Shown: positions 50,696 to 63,736 of the stretch, in pieces | Position numbering within the stretch: position 1 is the first letter of the stretch | Layout: each line of letters starts with the position of its first letter | Assembly: GCF_000418555.1 (NCBI RefSeq) | Contig: NZ_ATKM01000011.1 | Location: 124,001-188,000 of the forward strand | Direction of reading: 5' to 3' | Length of the DNA stretch: 64,000 nucleotides | Origin: Pseudomonas sp. P818 | GTDB taxonomy: Bacteria; Pseudomonadota; Gammaproteobacteria; Pseudomonadales; Pseudomonadaceae | The notes under the pieces: generated by a model | The model's database searches: none | What the model saw: only the letters and a program-made list of their open reading frames with translations | What the model was told of the DNA's origin: nothing | Position numbers and translations under genes: made by a program

Positions 50696-51792
50696 TGGCC
50701 GAGATTCGTCTGCACAACCTGGCGCACAGCTACAGCGGCACGCCGAAAGCGCCGGAAGACTACGCGATTCGCGAGATGAACCACGTCTGGCAGCAGGGCG
50801 GCGCCTATGCGCTGCTGGGACCGTCAGGCTGCGGCAAGTCGACGTTGCTCAACATCATCTCCGGTCTGCTCAGCCCGTCGCAGGGCGAGGTGCAGTTCGA
50901 CGGCAAGGCGGTCAACACGCTGTCGCCGCAGCAGCGCAATATCGCCCAGGTTTTCCAGTTCCCGGTGGTCTACGACACCATGACGGTGTTCGACAACCTG
51001 GCCTTCCCGCTGCGCAACCAGGGCATGGACGAAGCGCGGGTGATGAGCAAGGTGCACGAGATCGCCGAGGTGCTGGAGCTGCATCCGCTTTTGCACAAGA
51101 AGGCGCGCAATCTCACCGCCGACGAGAAGCAGAAGGTCTCCATGGGCCGCGGGCTGGTGCGTGACGACGTCTCGGCGATCCTCTTCGACGAGCCGCTGAC
51201 GGTGATCGACCCGCACCTGAAATGGAAGCTGCGACGCAAGCTCAAGCAGATCCACGAGCAGTTCAACATCACCATGGTCTACGTCACCCACGATCAGCTG
51301 GAGGCCTCCACCTTCGCCGACAAGATCGCGGTTATGTACGGCGGACAGATCGTCCAGTTCGGCACGCCGCGCGAGCTGTTCGAGCGCCCCGGACACACCT
51401 TCGTCGGCTACTTCATCGGCAGCCCCGGCATGAACCTGATCGAGGTGCAGCGCTGCGAGGGCGGGGTGCGGTTCGCCGGGACGGTCCTGCCGCTGTCCGA
51501 CGCGCTCAACCAGCGTCTCGCCGAACTGGACGGCAAGCGCCTGCAGGTGGGTATCCGTCCCGAGTTCGTGCACATCTGGGACGGCGCATATGAAGACGCG
51601 CTGTGCGCCCGCGTGCTGCATGTCGAGGACCTCGGCACCTACAAGATCCTCACCTTCGACCTCGACGGCCAGGTGCTCAAGGCGCGCCTGCAGGAAGACC
51701 AGCCGGTGCCGCGCGAGCAGGTCTACCTGAGCTTCCCGGCGCAGTGGCTGATGCTCTATGCCGACGACTACCTGGTGGAGGTGGCGCCATGA
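50695..51792 (+). CDS. ABC transporter ATPase, GlpT-like with degenerate signature
   Basis: 365 residues. Walker A GPSGCGKST (42-50) is canonical, Walker B AILFDEPL is present, but the signature LSGGQ is replaced by LTADEKQ. Pairing with the first ATPase (variant Walker A, canonical signature) gives a heterodimer with one regular and one degenerate site. Shares one base with the preceding stop and overlaps the permease gene by 4 nt. Confidence 0.9.
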
Positions 51793-52652
51793 AGGTGCAG
51801 AACAACAAGGCCTGGTGGCTGGTGCTGCCGGTGTTCCTGCTGGTGGCGTTCAGCGCCATCGTGCCGATGATGACGGTGGTCAACTACTCGGTGCAGGACA
51901 TCTTCGACCCCTCCACGCGCTACTTCGTCGGCGTCGACTGGTACAAGCAGGTGCTGCAGGACCCGCGTTTGCACGACTCGCTACTGCGTCAGTTCATTTT
52001 CTCCGCCTGCGTGCTGCTGATCGAGATTCCGCTGGGCATCGCCATCGCCCTGTGCATGCCGACGCGCGGGCGCTGGGCGTCGCTGTGCCTGATCCTGATG
52101 GCCATTCCGCTGCTGATCCCATGGAACGTGGTCGGCACCATTTGGCAGATCTTCGGCCGCGCCGACATCGGCCTGATGGGCTGGACGCTGAACAAGCTGG
52201 GCATCAGCTACAACTATGCCTCCAACACCATGGACGCCTGGGTGACGGTGCTGATCATGGACGTCTGGCACTGGACCTCGCTGGTGGCGCTGCTTTGCTA
52301 TTCCGGGCTGCGCGCCATTCCCGACGTCTATTACCAGGCGGCGCGCATCGACCGTGCGTCGAACTGGGCGGTGTTCCGCCATATCCAGCTGCCCAAGCTG
52401 AAAAGCGTGCTGCTGATCGCGGTGATGCTGCGCTTCATGGATAGCTTCATGATCTACACCGAGCCGTTCGTGCTCACCGGCGGCGGGCCGGGCAACGCCA
52501 CCACCTTCCTCAGTCAGACCCTGACGCAAATGGCCATCGGCCAGTTCGATCTGGGCCCGGCCGCGGCGTTCTCGCTGGTGTACTTCCTGATCATCCTGCT
52601 GGTGTCCTGGCTGTTCTACACCGCCATGACCCACGACGACAAAACCCGCTGA
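51789..52652 (+). CDS. ABC transporter permease, GlpP-like
   Basis: 287-residue inner-membrane permease with six membrane segments and the EAA loop YYQAARIDRASNWAVFRHIQLP. First permease of the pair. Start MKVQNNKAWWLVLP at 51789 (overlapping the ATPase stop, ATGA); the reading frame extends upstream to 51603 but that lies inside the ATPase gene. Confidence 0.92.
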   Translation: MKVQNNKAWWLVLPVFLLVAFSAIVPMMTVVNYSVQDIFDPSTRYFVGVDWYKQVLQDPRLHDSLLRQFIFSACVLLIEIPLGIAIALCMPTRGRWASLCLILMAIPLLIPWNVVGTIWQIFGRADIGLMGWTLNKLGISYNYASNTMDAWVTVLIMDVWHWTSLVALLCYSGLRAIPDVYYQAARIDRASNWAVFRHIQLPKLKSVLLIAVMLRFMDSFMIYTEPFVLTGGGPGNATTFLSQTLTQMAIGQFDLGPAAAFSLVYFLIILLVSWLFYTAMTHDDKTR

Positions 52653-52660
52653 GGCCGACC

Positions 52661-53461
<801 letters not shown>

Positions 53462-53473
53462 GGGAGGTTCGTC

Positions 53474-53746
53474 ATGAGCTGGATGGCCTGGACTCTACCG
53501 ACCGCGTTGTTCTTCGGCGGCATCGCCGTGCTGCTGGCCGGCATGACGCTGGTCGAGCTGCGCTGGCCGTGCGTCGAGCGCAAGGGTTTTCTGCCGATCA
53601 CCACCACCCGGGGTGATCGGTTGTTCATCGGTCTGCTCGGCAGCGCCTATCTGCACCTGCTGGTGATAGGCGTGACCGACTGGAGCGTGTGGATAGCCTC
53701 GCTGCTATCGCTGTTGTGGTTGTGCGCAGTCATGCGCTGGGGCTGA
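53474..53746 (+). CDS. DUF2160 small membrane protein, GlpU-like
   Basis: 90 residues with about two or three membrane helices and a conserved central RWPCVERKGFLPITTTRGDR segment. DUF2160 members are found only inside glycerol-type ABC operons (glpU in Rhizobium) and have no known function. Between the GlpQ-like permease and the binding protein. Confidence 0.85.
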   Translation: MSWMAWTLPTALFFGGIAVLLAGMTLVELRWPCVERKGFLPITTTRGDRLFIGLLGSAYLHLLVIGVTDWSVWIASLLSLLWLCAVMRWG

Positions 53747-53797
53747 GCCGGGCTGCCGCCGGTATGCCTCTCCCCAAATCCTGAGATGGAGGTCTCT

Positions 53798-55540
<1,743 letters not shown>

Positions 55541-55553
55541 AGAGAGACCGCAG

Positions 55554-55614
55554 TCGCGGCTGAAGCCCCTCCCACGAGGGGCTTCCTTCTCTGTGGGAGC
55601 GGCTTTAGCCGCGA
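55554..55614. repeat. REP-type inverted pair
   Basis: Arms 55554-55575 and 55593-55614 are mostly complementary (GTGGGAGCGGCTTTAGCCGC family). The inner AGCCCCT-N6-AGGGGCT adds a second hairpin. Lies after the binding-protein gene, before the folD terminator. Confidence 0.8.
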
Positions 55615-55640
55615 TAAAAAACGGCACCCTCGGGTGCCGT
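55615..55640 (-). terminator. Terminator after folD
   Basis: ACGGCACCC (55621-55629) with GGGTGCCGT (55632-55640), followed on the minus strand by six T. 20 nt past the folD stop. Confidence 0.9.
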
Positions 55641-55660
55641 TGTTCGTCATGCAGCGCTGC

Positions 55661-56515
55661 TTATTTATGCAGATGCTCGGCTGCGTGCAGGGTGTTTTCC
55701 AAGAGGCCTGCGCGAGTCATCGGGCCGACGCCGCCCGGCACCGGGGTGATCCAGCCGGCGCGGGGCAGGGCGGTCTCGTAGACCACATCGCCGACCAGCT
55801 TGCCGTCTTCCTGACGGTTGATGCCGACGTCGATGACGATGGCACCTTCCTTGATCCACTCGCCCTTGACCAGGCCCGGCTTGCCGGCCGCGACGACGAC
55901 GATGTCAGCCTGGCCGACATGGCCCGCCAGATCCTTGGTGAAGCGGTGGGTGACGGTCACGGTGCAGCCGGCCAGCAGCAGCTCCATGGCCATTGGCCGG
56001 CCAACGATGTTCGACGCGCCGACGACCACTGCGTGCAGGCCATAAAGATCGACGCCGGTGCTTTCCAGCAGGGTCATGATGCCCTTCGGTGTGCATGGGC
56101 GCAGCAGCGGCATGCGTTGGGCCAGGCGGCCGATGTTGTAGGGGTGGAAGCCGTCCACATCCTTATCCGGACGAATACGCTCGAGCAGCAGCGAGGAGTC
56201 CAGATGCTCGGGCAGCGGCAGCTGTACCAGAATGCCGTCGATGGTCGGGTCTTCGTTGAGCTCGTCGATCAGGGCGAGCAGATCGGCCTGGCTGGTCTCG
56301 GCCGGCAGGTCGTAGGCGCGGGAGAGGAAGCCGACTTCTTCGCAATCCTTGCGTTTATGTGACACATAGACCTGGGAGGCGGGATCGGTACCGACCAGGA
56401 TCACGGCCAGGCCTGGCGCACGAAGGCCTTGCTGGCGGCGTTCGGCGACACGTTGGGCAATCTGCTGGCGGAGGCTGGCGGCGATCGCCTTGCCGTCGAT
56501 CAGTTGTGCGGTCAT
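55661..56515 (-). CDS. folD: Methylenetetrahydrofolate dehydrogenase / methenyl-THF cyclohydrolase
   Basis: 284-residue bifunctional enzyme of one-carbon metabolism, interconverting 5,10-methylene- and 10-formyl-tetrahydrofolate with NADP. Signatures: [14 protein letters not shown] with the catalytic Lys (SHKRK), QLPLPEHLD, and the NADP loop [26 protein letters not shown] near the C-terminus. Standard length. Faces the tRNA cluster. Confidence 0.97.
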   Translation of the reverse strand: MTAQLIDGKAIAASLRQQIAQRVAERRQQGLRAPGLAVILVGTDPASQVYVSHKRKDCEEVGFLSRAYDLPAETSQADLLALIDELNEDPTIDGILVQLPLPEHLDSSLLLERIRPDKDVDGFHPYNIGRLAQRMPLLRPCTPKGIMTLLESTGVDLYGLHAVVVGASNIVGRPMAMELLLAGCTVTVTHRFTKDLAGHVGQADIVVVAAGKPGLVKGEWIKEGAIVIDVGINRQEDGKLVGDVVYETALPRAGWITPVPGGVGPMTRAGLLENTLHAAEHLHK

Positions 56516-56646
56516 TGCGCTGGTTAACCATTAATAAGGATGAAAAAAGGACGCGCATTCTCGCATGGGCGCTCACTCGGGCAAAGGAGCCTGCCGTCGA
56601 TTTCGCGTAACTCCTTTATATCGCTGAACTTTTTTGAAAATTTATG

Positions 56647-56673
56647 TTGACGGGGTTAGGGGGCGTCTATAAC
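56647..56673 (+). promoter_or_regulatory. Promoter of the tRNA cluster
   Basis: TTGACG (-35), a 15-bp spacer and TATAAC (-10), followed by a GC-rich discriminator region, typical of stringently controlled stable-RNA promoters. About 105 bp before tRNA-Arg. The spacer is short. Confidence 0.55.
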
Positions 56674-56784
56674 ATTCGCCCCGCTTCTCAGGAACAGCCA
56701 CTCGCTGGGTGAGACGGCAAAAGCCAAGCCCTCGTGGCAAGGCCGGAGTCGAAAGCTTGTAAGTCTGCGCTAGCGGATGGATAA

Positions 56785-56861
56785 GCGCCCGTAGCTCAGC
56801 TGGATAGAGCATCCGCCTTCTAAGCGGATGGTCGCAGGTTCGAGTCCTGCCGGGTGCGCCA
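56785..56861 (+). tRNA. tRNA-Arg (anticodon TCT)
   Basis: 77 nt. Acceptor stem GCGCCCG pairs with CGGGTGC (one G-U); D-arm GCTCAGCTGGATAGAGC; anticodon loop CTTCTAA; T-arm GGTTCGAGTCC; encoded CCA. Decodes AGA/AGG. Confidence 0.97.
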
Positions 56862-56899
56862 TTTGGCGGTCAGGCAATTTGAGTAAGCAATGCAATATG

Positions 56900-56975
56900 G
56901 TGGGCGTAGCTCAGTTGGTAGAGCACAGGATTGTGGCTCCTGGTGTCGTGGGTTCGATTCCCATCGTCCACCCCA
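56900..56975 (+). tRNA. tRNA-His (anticodon GTG)
   Basis: 76 nt. Acceptor GTGGGCG with CGTCCAC, anticodon loop with GTG, T-arm GGTTCGATTCC, encoded CCA. An extra G immediately before (56899) can pair with C73, the G-1 identity element of tRNA-His. Confidence 0.97.
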
Positions 56976-56985
56976 TATTCCAAAG

Positions 56986-57012
56986 CGCCAGGCTCAAAGC
57001 CTGGCGTTTTTG
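56986..57012 (+). terminator. Terminator-like hairpin between tRNA-His and tRNA-Leu
   Basis: 9-bp stem CGCCAGGCT (56986-56994) with AGCCTGGCG (56998-57006), 3-nt loop, then five T and TGTTTT. It lies only 24 nt before tRNA-Leu, which leaves little room for a separate promoter. Confidence 0.75.
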
Positions 57013-57030
57013 TTTTAAGCTTCAAACCAC

Positions 57031-57115
57031 GCGGACGTGGTGAAATTGGTAGACACACCAGATTTAGGTTCTGGCGCCGCAAGGTGTGAGAGTTCGAGTC
57101 TCTCCGTCCGCACCA
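57031..57115 (+). tRNA. tRNA-Leu (anticodon TAG)
   Basis: 85 nt with the long variable arm of class II tRNAs (GGCGCCGCAAGGTGT region). Acceptor GCGGACG with CGTCCGC; anticodon loop TTTAGGT; T-arm AGTTCGAGTCT; encoded CCA. Confidence 0.97.
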
Positions 57116-57152
57116 TCTTACAAATCCCCCCGCATTGCCGCCTGCTTCTAGG

Positions 57153-57181
57153 GTGACTTCTTAATATTGACCCTCTAGAAT
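57153..57181 (+). promoter_or_regulatory. Possible sigma-70 promoter of tig
   Basis: GTGACT (-35, 57153-57158), a 17-bp spacer and TAGAAT (-10, 57176-57181), 62 bp before the tig ATG. Confidence 0.4.
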
Positions 57182-57242
57182 GCTTGGCCTTGAATTCGGG
57201 GCCGGTTCGAGCCGGCTTTTGTCTGTGCAACGAGGAATATCC

Positions 57243-58553
57243 ATGCAAGTTTCTGTTGAAAGCACTTCTGCTCTTGAGCGCCGCATGACCGTCGGCGTCC
57301 CCGTCGAGCGCATCGAGACCGAAGTCAACAAGCGTCTGCAACAGACTGCCCGTCGTGCCAAGGTCCCTGGCTTCCGTCCTGGCAAGGTGCCGATGAGCGT
57401 TATCCGTCAGCGTTACGAAGACGCCGCTCGTCAGGAAGCGCTGGGCGACCTGATTCAGGCGACCTTCTACGAAGCCGTGGTCGAGCAGAAGCTGAACCCG
57501 GCTGGTGCTCCGGCTGTCGAGCCGAAGTCCTTCGAAAAGGGCAAGGACCTGGAATACGTCGCCACTTTCGAAGTGTTCCCCGAGTTCGAGGTCACCGGCT
57601 TCGACTCCATCGCCATCGAGCGTCTGCAGGCTGAAGTGGCCGACAGTGACGTCGACAACATGCTGGACATCCTGCGCAAGCAGAACACCCGTTTCGAAGC
57701 GGTTGAGCGCGCTGCCGAGAATGGCGACCAGCTGAACATCGATTTCGTCGGCAAGATCGACGGCGAAGCCTTTGCTGGCGGCAGCGCCAAGGGCACCCAG
57801 CTGGTACTGGGCTCCGGCCGCATGATCCCGGGCTTCGAAGATGCCCTGGTTGGCGCCAAGGCTGGTGAAGAGCGCGTGATCAACCCGACCTTCCCCGAGG
57901 ACTACCAGAATCTCGACCTGGCCGGCAAAACCGCCGAGTTCACCGTAACCGTGAACAGCGTTTCCGCGCCGCAGCTGCCTGAGCTGAACGACGAATTCTT
58001 CGCTCTGTTCGGCATCAAGGAAGGCGGTCTGGAAGGCTTCCGCGCCGAAGTTCGCAAGAACATGGAGCGCGAACTGCGTCAGGCCATCAAGTCCAAGGTG
58101 AAGAACCAGGTAATGGACGGCCTGCTGGCTGCCAACCCGGTCGAAGTGCCGAAGGCGCTGATCGGCAACGAAGTGAACCGTCTGCGCGTGCAGGCCGTTC
58201 AGCAGTTCGGTGGCAACATCAAGCCTGACCAGCTGCCGGCCGAGCTGTTCGAAGAGCAGGCCAAGCGTCGCGTGGTGCTGGGTCTGATCGTCGCCGAGGT
58301 GGTCAAGCAGTTCGACCTGAAGCCGGACGAAGCCCGCGTGCGCGAGCTGATCGAAGAAATGGCTTCGGCTTACCAGGAACCCGAGCAGGTCGTGGCCTGG
58401 TACTACAAGAACGACCAGCAGATGAACGAAGTACGTTCGGTTGTACTGGAAGAGCAAGTTGTAGATACTGTTCTGCAGAAGGCCAACGTGACCGACAAAG
58501 CGGTTTCCTACGAAGACGCAGTCAAGCCGGCGGAAGCTCCTAAAGCCGACTGA
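57243..58553 (+). CDS. tig: Trigger factor, ribosome-associated chaperone and prolyl isomerase
   Basis: 436 residues: N-terminal ribosome-binding domain with the signature region near 30-55 ([17 protein letters not shown]), a central FKBP-type PPIase domain (about 150-245, [19 protein letters not shown]) and a helical C-domain. Binds nascent chains at the ribosome exit. The start [13 protein letters not shown] at 57243 has GAGGAA upstream. First of tig-clpP-clpX-lon, the conserved protein-quality block. Confidence 0.97.
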   Translation: MQVSVESTSALERRMTVGVPVERIETEVNKRLQQTARRAKVPGFRPGKVPMSVIRQRYEDAARQEALGDLIQATFYEAVVEQKLNPAGAPAVEPKSFEKGKDLEYVATFEVFPEFEVTGFDSIAIERLQAEVADSDVDNMLDILRKQNTRFEAVERAAENGDQLNIDFVGKIDGEAFAGGSAKGTQLVLGSGRMIPGFEDALVGAKAGEERVINPTFPEDYQNLDLAGKTAEFTVTVNSVSAPQLPELNDEFFALFGIKEGGLEGFRAEVRKNMERELRQAIKSKVKNQVMDGLLAANPVEVPKALIGNEVNRLRVQAVQQFGGNIKPDQLPAELFEEQAKRRVVLGLIVAEVVKQFDLKPDEARVRELIEEMASAYQEPEQVVAWYYKNDQQMNEVRSVVLEEQVVDTVLQKANVTDKAVSYEDAVKPAEAPKAD

Positions 58554-58581
58554 TCTGGCAACCTCGTTCGAGTACACCACC

Positions 58582-58607
58582 ATAAGCCAGCCTCAGTGCT
58601 GGCTTAT
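58582..58607 (+). terminator. Hairpin after tig
   Basis: 10-bp perfect stem ATAAGCCAGC (58582-58591) with 58598-58607 and a 6-nt loop, 28 nt past the tig stop. Weak T-tract; partial read-through into clpP is likely. Confidence 0.6.
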
Positions 58608-58647
58608 GCGTATTTGAGACATGACTATTAGGGAGTGAGCGCAAGAC

Positions 58648-59289
58648 ATGTCCCGCAATCCTTTTATGCAAAACATGCCTGAAATCCAGGCCGCTGGCGG
58701 CCTGGTGCCGATGGTCATCGAGCAGTCCGCTCGTGGCGAGCGTGCCTATGACATCTACTCGCGCCTGCTCAAGGAGCGTGTGATCTTTCTGGTCGGCCAG
58801 GTCGAGGACTACATGGCCAACCTGATCTGCGCCCAGTTGCTGTTCCTGGAAGCAGAGAACCCGGACAAGGACATCCACCTGTACATCAACTCTCCGGGTG
58901 GCTCGGTCACCGCTGGCATGGCGATCTACGACACCATGCAATTCATCAAGGCGGACGTGTCCACCACTTGCATCGGTCAGGCCTGCAGCATGGGTGCTTT
59001 CCTGCTTGCCGGTGGCGCCAAGGGCAAGCGCTTCTGCCTGCCGAACTCGCGTGTGATGATTCACCAGCCGCTGGGTGGCTTCCAGGGGCAGGCTTCGGAT
59101 ATCGAGATCCATGCCAAGGAAATACTGTTCATCCGTGAGCGTCTGAACGAACTGCTGGCCCAGCATACCGGTCAGAGCCTGGAAACCATCGAGCGCGACA
59201 CCAACCGCGACAACTTCATGAGCGCTTCGCGCGCCGTGGAATATGGTCTGGTCGATGCCGTGCACGAAAAGCGTCAAATGCCGGTCTAG
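58648..59289 (+). CDS. clpP: ATP-dependent Clp protease proteolytic subunit ClpP
   Basis: 213-residue serine peptidase that forms the 14-mer chamber. Catalytic Ser in [11 protein letters not shown], His in VMIHQPLGG, and Asp further on. Short N-terminal propeptide before the mature part (processing region near 10-20). Works with ClpX, encoded next. Confidence 0.97.
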   Translation: MSRNPFMQNMPEIQAAGGLVPMVIEQSARGERAYDIYSRLLKERVIFLVGQVEDYMANLICAQLLFLEAENPDKDIHLYINSPGGSVTAGMAIYDTMQFIKADVSTTCIGQACSMGAFLLAGGAKGKRFCLPNSRVMIHQPLGGFQGQASDIEIHAKEILFIRERLNELLAQHTGQSLETIERDTNRDNFMSASRAVEYGLVDAVHEKRQMPV

Positions 59290-59334
59290 ATGAGGCACCG
59301 GCTGCGGGTATCCTTCACTGACGCGACTTGCGCC

Positions 59335-59363
59335 CTTGAAAATGCCCGCATTTGCCTTCATCT
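59335..59363 (+). promoter_or_regulatory. Possible sigma-32 heat-shock promoter of clpX
   Basis: CTTGAA (59335-59340), a 15-bp spacer and CTTCATCT (59356-59363), two mismatches from CCCCATNT. 33 bp before the clpX ATG. Confidence 0.45.
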
Positions 59364-59396
59364 TGTGTTTCAAGCCTACCGTATTGGATTGATCGA

Positions 59397-60677
59397 ATGA
59401 CTGACACCCGTAACGGTGAGGACAACGGCAAACTGCTTTATTGCTCCTTCTGCGGCAAAAGCCAGCACGAAGTGCGCAAGTTGATCGCCGGTCCTTCCGT
59501 CTTCATCTGCGACGAATGCGTCGACCTGTGCAACGACATCATCCGCGAGGAGGTGCAGGAAGCACAGGCCGAGAGCAGCGCGCACAAACTCCCGGCACCC
59601 AAGGAAATCAGCGCCATCCTCGATCAGTACGTGATCGGCCAGGAGCGCGCCAAGAAGGTGCTGTCGGTAGCGGTGTACAACCACTACAAGCGTCTCAATC
59701 AGCGCGACAAGAAAGACGATGTCGAGCTGGGCAAGAGCAATATCCTGCTGATCGGTCCGACCGGTTCGGGTAAGACGCTGCTGGCCGAAACGCTGGCGCG
59801 CCTGCTCAACGTACCGTTCACCATTGCCGATGCCACCACCCTGACCGAAGCCGGTTATGTGGGGGAGGACGTCGAGAACATCATTCAGAAGCTGCTGCAG
59901 AAGTGCGATTACGATGTCGAGAAGGCCCAGATGGGCATTGTCTACATCGACGAAATCGACAAGATCTCGCGCAAATCCGACAACCCGTCCATCACGCGTG
60001 ACGTCTCGGGTGAAGGCGTACAGCAGGCCCTGCTCAAGCTGATCGAAGGCACTGTTGCCTCGGTTCCGCCGCAGGGCGGACGCAAGCATCCGCAGCAGGA
60101 GTTCCTGCAGGTCGATACGCGCAACATCCTGTTTATCTGTGGCGGTGCGTTTGCCGGCTTGGAGAAGGTTATCCAGGCTCGCTCCACCAAGGGCGGCATC
60201 GGCTTCGGTGCTGAAGTGCGCAGCAAGCAGGAAGGCAAGAAGATCGGCGAGTCCCTGCGTGAGGTCGAGCCGGACGATCTGGTCAAGTTCGGTCTGATTC
60301 CCGAATTCGTCGGTCGTCTGCCGGTCATTGCGACCCTGGAGGAGCTGGACGAGGCGGCGTTGGTGCAGATTCTCACCGAGCCGAAGAACGCGCTGACCAA
60401 GCAGTACGCCAAGCTGTTCGAAATGGAAGGCGTGGATCTGGAGTTCCGCTCCGATGCGCTGAAGTCCGTGGCGCAGAAGGCGTTGGAGCGCAAGACCGGC
60501 GCCCGCGGCCTGCGTTCGATTCTCGAGGGCATTCTGCTCGACACCATGTACGAGATCCCGTCCCAGCAGGACGTGAGCAAGGTGGTGATCGACGAGAGCG
60601 TCATCGAAGGTTCGTCCAAGCCGTTGCTGATCTATGAAAACAGCGAGCCGCCGGCGAAGGCCGCGCCAGACGCCTGA
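59397..60677 (+). CDS. clpX: Clp protease ATP-binding subunit ClpX
   Basis: 426-residue AAA+ unfoldase. N-terminal zinc domain with YCSFCGKSQ and ICDECVDLC; Walker A GPTGSGKT; Walker B VYIDEIDK; the IGF loop that docks ClpP (GGIGFGAEV) is present. Delivers ssrA-tagged and other proteins to ClpP. Start MTDTRNGED at 59397. Ends at a strong terminator. Confidence 0.97.
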   Translation: MTDTRNGEDNGKLLYCSFCGKSQHEVRKLIAGPSVFICDECVDLCNDIIREEVQEAQAESSAHKLPAPKEISAILDQYVIGQERAKKVLSVAVYNHYKRLNQRDKKDDVELGKSNILLIGPTGSGKTLLAETLARLLNVPFTIADATTLTEAGYVGEDVENIIQKLLQKCDYDVEKAQMGIVYIDEIDKISRKSDNPSITRDVSGEGVQQALLKLIEGTVASVPPQGGRKHPQQEFLQVDTRNILFICGGAFAGLEKVIQARSTKGGIGFGAEVRSKQEGKKIGESLREVEPDDLVKFGLIPEFVGRLPVIATLEELDEAALVQILTEPKNALTKQYAKLFEMEGVDLEFRSDALKSVAQKALERKTGARGLRSILEGILLDTMYEIPSQQDVSKVVIDESVIEGSSKPLLIYENSEPPAKAAPDA

Positions 60678-60698
60678 CGGCTGTTACACGATGCAAAG

Positions 60699-60726
60699 AA
60701 GGGGCCCTTTGGGCCCCTTCGCTTTT
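60699..60726 (+). terminator. Terminator after clpX
   Basis: 10-bp perfect stem GAAGGGGCCC (60699-60708) with 60712-60721 and a TTT loop, followed by GCTTTT. Confidence 0.88.
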
Positions 60727-60739
60727 ATGGACATTGCGC

Positions 60740-60768
60740 TTGTTTTTTGCGGGAGCTACCCCCATCTT
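60740..60768 (+). promoter_or_regulatory. Sigma-32 heat-shock promoter of lon
   Basis: CTTGTT (-35, 60740-60745), a 15-bp spacer and CCCCATCT (-10, 60761-60768, perfect match to CCCCATNT). 59 bp before the lon ATG. Confidence 0.6.
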
Positions 60769-60826
60769 AAAAGCCAAGGGTAATCCCGCCTGTTCACGGC
60801 CTTATGGCCGCCGCTGAGCCGAAATC

Positions 60827-63223
60827 ATGAAGACAACCATCGAATTGCCTCTCCTGCCATTGCGCGATGTAGTGGTGTATCCGCACATGGTCATCCCGCT
60901 TTTCGTCGGGCGTGAGAAATCCATCGAGGCCCTCGAGGCAGCGATGACGGGCGACAAGCAGATTCTGCTGGTGGCCCAGAAGAACCCGGCCGTCGATGAC
61001 CCGGATGATCAGGATCTGTATCGCGTAGGCACAGTCGCCACCGTCCTGCAGCTGCTCAAGCTGCCCGACGGCACCGTCAAGGTGCTGGTCGAAGGTGAGC
61101 AGCGCGGTTCCATCGAGCGTTTCATCGAGCTCGACGATCATTGCCGCGCCGAAGTGCAGCTGATCGAGGAGGGCGAGACCGCCGAGCGTGAGTCCGAGGT
61201 CTTTACCCGTAGCCTGCTCAGCCAGTTCGAGCAGTACGTTCAGCTGGGCAAGAAGGTGCCGGCCGAAGTGCTGTCCTCGCTCAACAGCATCGACGAGCCC
61301 AGCCGTCTGGTCGATACCATGGCCGCGCACATGGCGCTGAAGATCGAGCAGAAGCAGGAAATCCTCGAAATCACCTCGCTGTCCGCTCGCGTCGAGCATG
61401 TGCTGGCGCTGCTGGATGCCGAGATCGACCTGCTGCAGGTCGAGAAGCGCATCCGTGGCCGGGTGAAGAAGCAGATGGAGCGCAGCCAGCGCGAGTACTA
61501 CCTGAATGAGCAGATGAAGGCCATTCAGAAGGAGCTGGGCGACATCGACGAAGGCCACAACGAGATCGACGAGCTGAAGAAGCGCATCGACAACGCCGGC
61601 CTGACCAAGGAGGCGCTGACCAAGGCCAATGCCGAGCTGAACAAGCTCAAGCAGATGTCGCCAATGTCCGCCGAAGCTACCGTCGTGCGCTCCTACATCG
61701 ATTGGCTGGTCAATGTGCCGTGGAAGGCCGAGAGCAAGGTGCGCCTGGATCTGGCGCGCGCAGAGAGCATTCTCGATGCCGACCATTACGGCCTGGAAGA
61801 GGTCAAGGAGCGCATCCTCGAGTATCTCGCCGTGCAGAAACGGGTGAAGAAGCTCAAGGGGCCTGTGCTGTGCCTGGTTGGACCGCCCGGCGTGGGCAAG
61901 ACCTCGCTGGCCGAGTCCATCGCCACCGCCACCAACCGCAAGTTCGTGCGCATGGCCCTCGGTGGCGTGCGTGACGAGGCCGAGATTCGCGGCCACCGCC
62001 GTACCTATATCGGTTCCATGCCGGGTCGCCTGATTCAGAAGATGACCAAGGTGGGCGTTCGCAACCCGCTGTTTTTGCTCGACGAGATCGACAAGATGGG
62101 CCAGGACATGCGCGGCGATCCTGCGTCCGCGCTGCTCGAGGTGCTCGATCCGGAGCAGAACCACAACTTCAACGATCACTATCTGGAAGTCGACTACGAC
62201 CTCTCGGATGTGATGTTCCTCTGCACCGCCAACTCGATGAACATCCCCGGCCCGCTGCTGGACCGCATGGAGGTCATTCGTCTGCCGGGCTACACCGAGG
62301 ACGAAAAGGTCAACATCGCCATCAAGTACCTGGCGCCCAAGCAGATCAAGGCCAATGGCCTGAAGAAGGGCGAGCTTGAATTCGAAGAGGCGGCCATCCG
62401 TGACATCATCCGCTACTACACCCGCGAGGCGGGCGTGCGCAGTCTGGAGCGGCAAATTGCCAAGGTCTGCCGCAAGGCGGTCAAGGAACATGCCAGCGAG
62501 AAGCGCTTCCAGGTGCGGGTGACGGCCGATTCGCTGGAGCACTTCCTAGGCGTGCGCAAGCACCGCTATGGCCTGGCCGAGCAGCAGGATCAGATCGGCC
62601 AGGTGACCGGGCTGGCCTGGACTCAGGTCGGTGGTGAGTTGCTGACCATCGAGACCGCCGTGGTGCCGGGCAAGGGCAATCTGATCAAGACCGGTTCGCT
62701 GGGTGACGTGATGGCGGAGTCCATGACCGCCGCCATGACCGTGGTACGCAGCCGTGCCAAGAGTCTGGGAATCCCTGCAGATTTCAACGAAAAGCGCGAC
62801 GTTCATATCCACATGCCCGAAGGTGCTACGCCCAAGGATGGCCCGAGTGCAGGTATTGGCCTGTGCACGGCGCTGGTCTCGGCGCTGACGCAGATTCCGG
62901 TGCGCGCCGATGTCGCCATGACCGGTGAGATCACCCTGCGAGGTCAGGTGCTGGCCATTGGCGGTCTCAAGGAAAAACTTCTGGCTGCACATCGCGGTGG
63001 GATCAAGACGGTGATCATTCCCGAAGAAAATGTGCGTGATCTGAAAGAAATTCCGGAAAATATTAAGCAAGACCTGCAGATTAAACCGGTTAAATGGATT
63101 GACGAGGTCCTGCAAATTGCGCTGCAATACGCCCCGGAGCCCTTGCCCGATGCGGCTCCCGAGATGGTTGCAACGGATGACAAGCGCGAGTCTGATTCCA
63201 AGGAGCGAATCAGCACGCATTAG
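60827..63223 (+). CDS. lon: ATP-dependent protease Lon (La)
   Basis: 798-residue soluble LonA protease. N-terminal substrate-binding domain ([21 protein letters not shown], 6-26), a central AAA+ module with Walker A GPPGVGKT and Walker B FLLDEIDK, and a C-terminal peptidase with the Ser of DGPSAGIG and the Lys of the catalytic dyad about 43 residues on. Degrades misfolded and regulatory proteins. Directly upstream of hupB as in P. aeruginosa. Confidence 0.97.
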   Translation: MKTTIELPLLPLRDVVVYPHMVIPLFVGREKSIEALEAAMTGDKQILLVAQKNPAVDDPDDQDLYRVGTVATVLQLLKLPDGTVKVLVEGEQRGSIERFIELDDHCRAEVQLIEEGETAERESEVFTRSLLSQFEQYVQLGKKVPAEVLSSLNSIDEPSRLVDTMAAHMALKIEQKQEILEITSLSARVEHVLALLDAEIDLLQVEKRIRGRVKKQMERSQREYYLNEQMKAIQKELGDIDEGHNEIDELKKRIDNAGLTKEALTKANAELNKLKQMSPMSAEATVVRSYIDWLVNVPWKAESKVRLDLARAESILDADHYGLEEVKERILEYLAVQKRVKKLKGPVLCLVGPPGVGKTSLAESIATATNRKFVRMALGGVRDEAEIRGHRRTYIGSMPGRLIQKMTKVGVRNPLFLLDEIDKMGQDMRGDPASALLEVLDPEQNHNFNDHYLEVDYDLSDVMFLCTANSMNIPGPLLDRMEVIRLPGYTEDEKVNIAIKYLAPKQIKANGLKKGELEFEEAAIRDIIRYYTREAGVRSLERQIAKVCRKAVKEHASEKRFQVRVTADSLEHFLGVRKHRYGLAEQQDQIGQVTGLAWTQVGGELLTIETAVVPGKGNLIKTGSLGDVMAESMTAAMTVVRSRAKSLGIPADFNEKRDVHIHMPEGATPKDGPSAGIGLCTALVSALTQIPVRADVAMTGEITLRGQVLAIGGLKEKLLAAHRGGIKTVIIPEENVRDLKEIPENIKQDLQIKPVKWIDEVLQIALQYAPEPLPDAAPEMVATDDKRESDSKERISTH

Positions 63224-63236
63224 CCGGGGGGCTTCC

Positions 63237-63266
63237 TTGACACAATTTTTGAGCCCTTGTTATAAA
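63237..63266 (+). promoter_or_regulatory. Sigma-70 promoter of hupB
   Basis: Consensus TTGACA (63237-63242), an 18-bp spacer and TATAAA (63261-63266), 93 bp before the hupB GTG. Confidence 0.7.
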
Positions 63267-63358
63267 GCGGCTTTTATTGTGTCGGCAGGCCATCCAGCAC
63301 CCGCTTTGCTTACACTAAAAATCAAGAAACAAACTCAACAGAAATAAGGGGACTTAGA

Positions 63359-63631
63359 GTGAACAAGTCGGAACTGATCGATGCTATCGCTGCATCTGCT
63401 GATATCCCGAAAGCTGTTGCTGGCCGCGCGCTGGATGCAGTGATTGAATCCGTCACTGGCGCTCTGAAGGCTGGTGATTCCGTCGTACTGGTTGGCTTCG
63501 GCACCTTCGCTGTCAAAGAGCGTGCTGCTCGCACTGGCCGCAACCCGCAGACCGGCAAGCCGATCAGCATCGCTGCTGCCAAGATCCCGGGCTTCAAAGC
63601 TGGCAAGGCTCTGAAAGACGCCGTCAACTAA
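63359..63631 (+). CDS. hupB: DNA-binding protein HU-beta
   Basis: 90-residue histone-like protein that bends and compacts DNA as a dimer. Full-length DNABII fold: [19 protein letters not shown] start, the GFGTF turn and the arm [14 protein letters not shown] with the intercalating Pro. Starts at a GTG with AAGGGGA upstream; codon bias is that of a highly expressed gene. Between lon and ppiD. Confidence 0.97.
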   Translation: MNKSELIDAIAASADIPKAVAGRALDAVIESVTGALKAGDSVVLVGFGTFAVKERAARTGRNPQTGKPISIAAAKIPGFKAGKALKDAVN

Positions 63632-63736
63632 GCGTCTTCCGGGTTTGCCTCGCCGCCGGACTCTGTCTGGCGGCTGTTAGGAGGCAGAGCAGGGAGTCGG
63701 AGACTTTTCTGCACTGACCGCTTAACGCGTTACGAG

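Noticed and set aside
57007..57030. Separate promoter for tRNA-Leu.
   Set aside because: The stretch is T-rich terminator tail with no -35/-10 pair.
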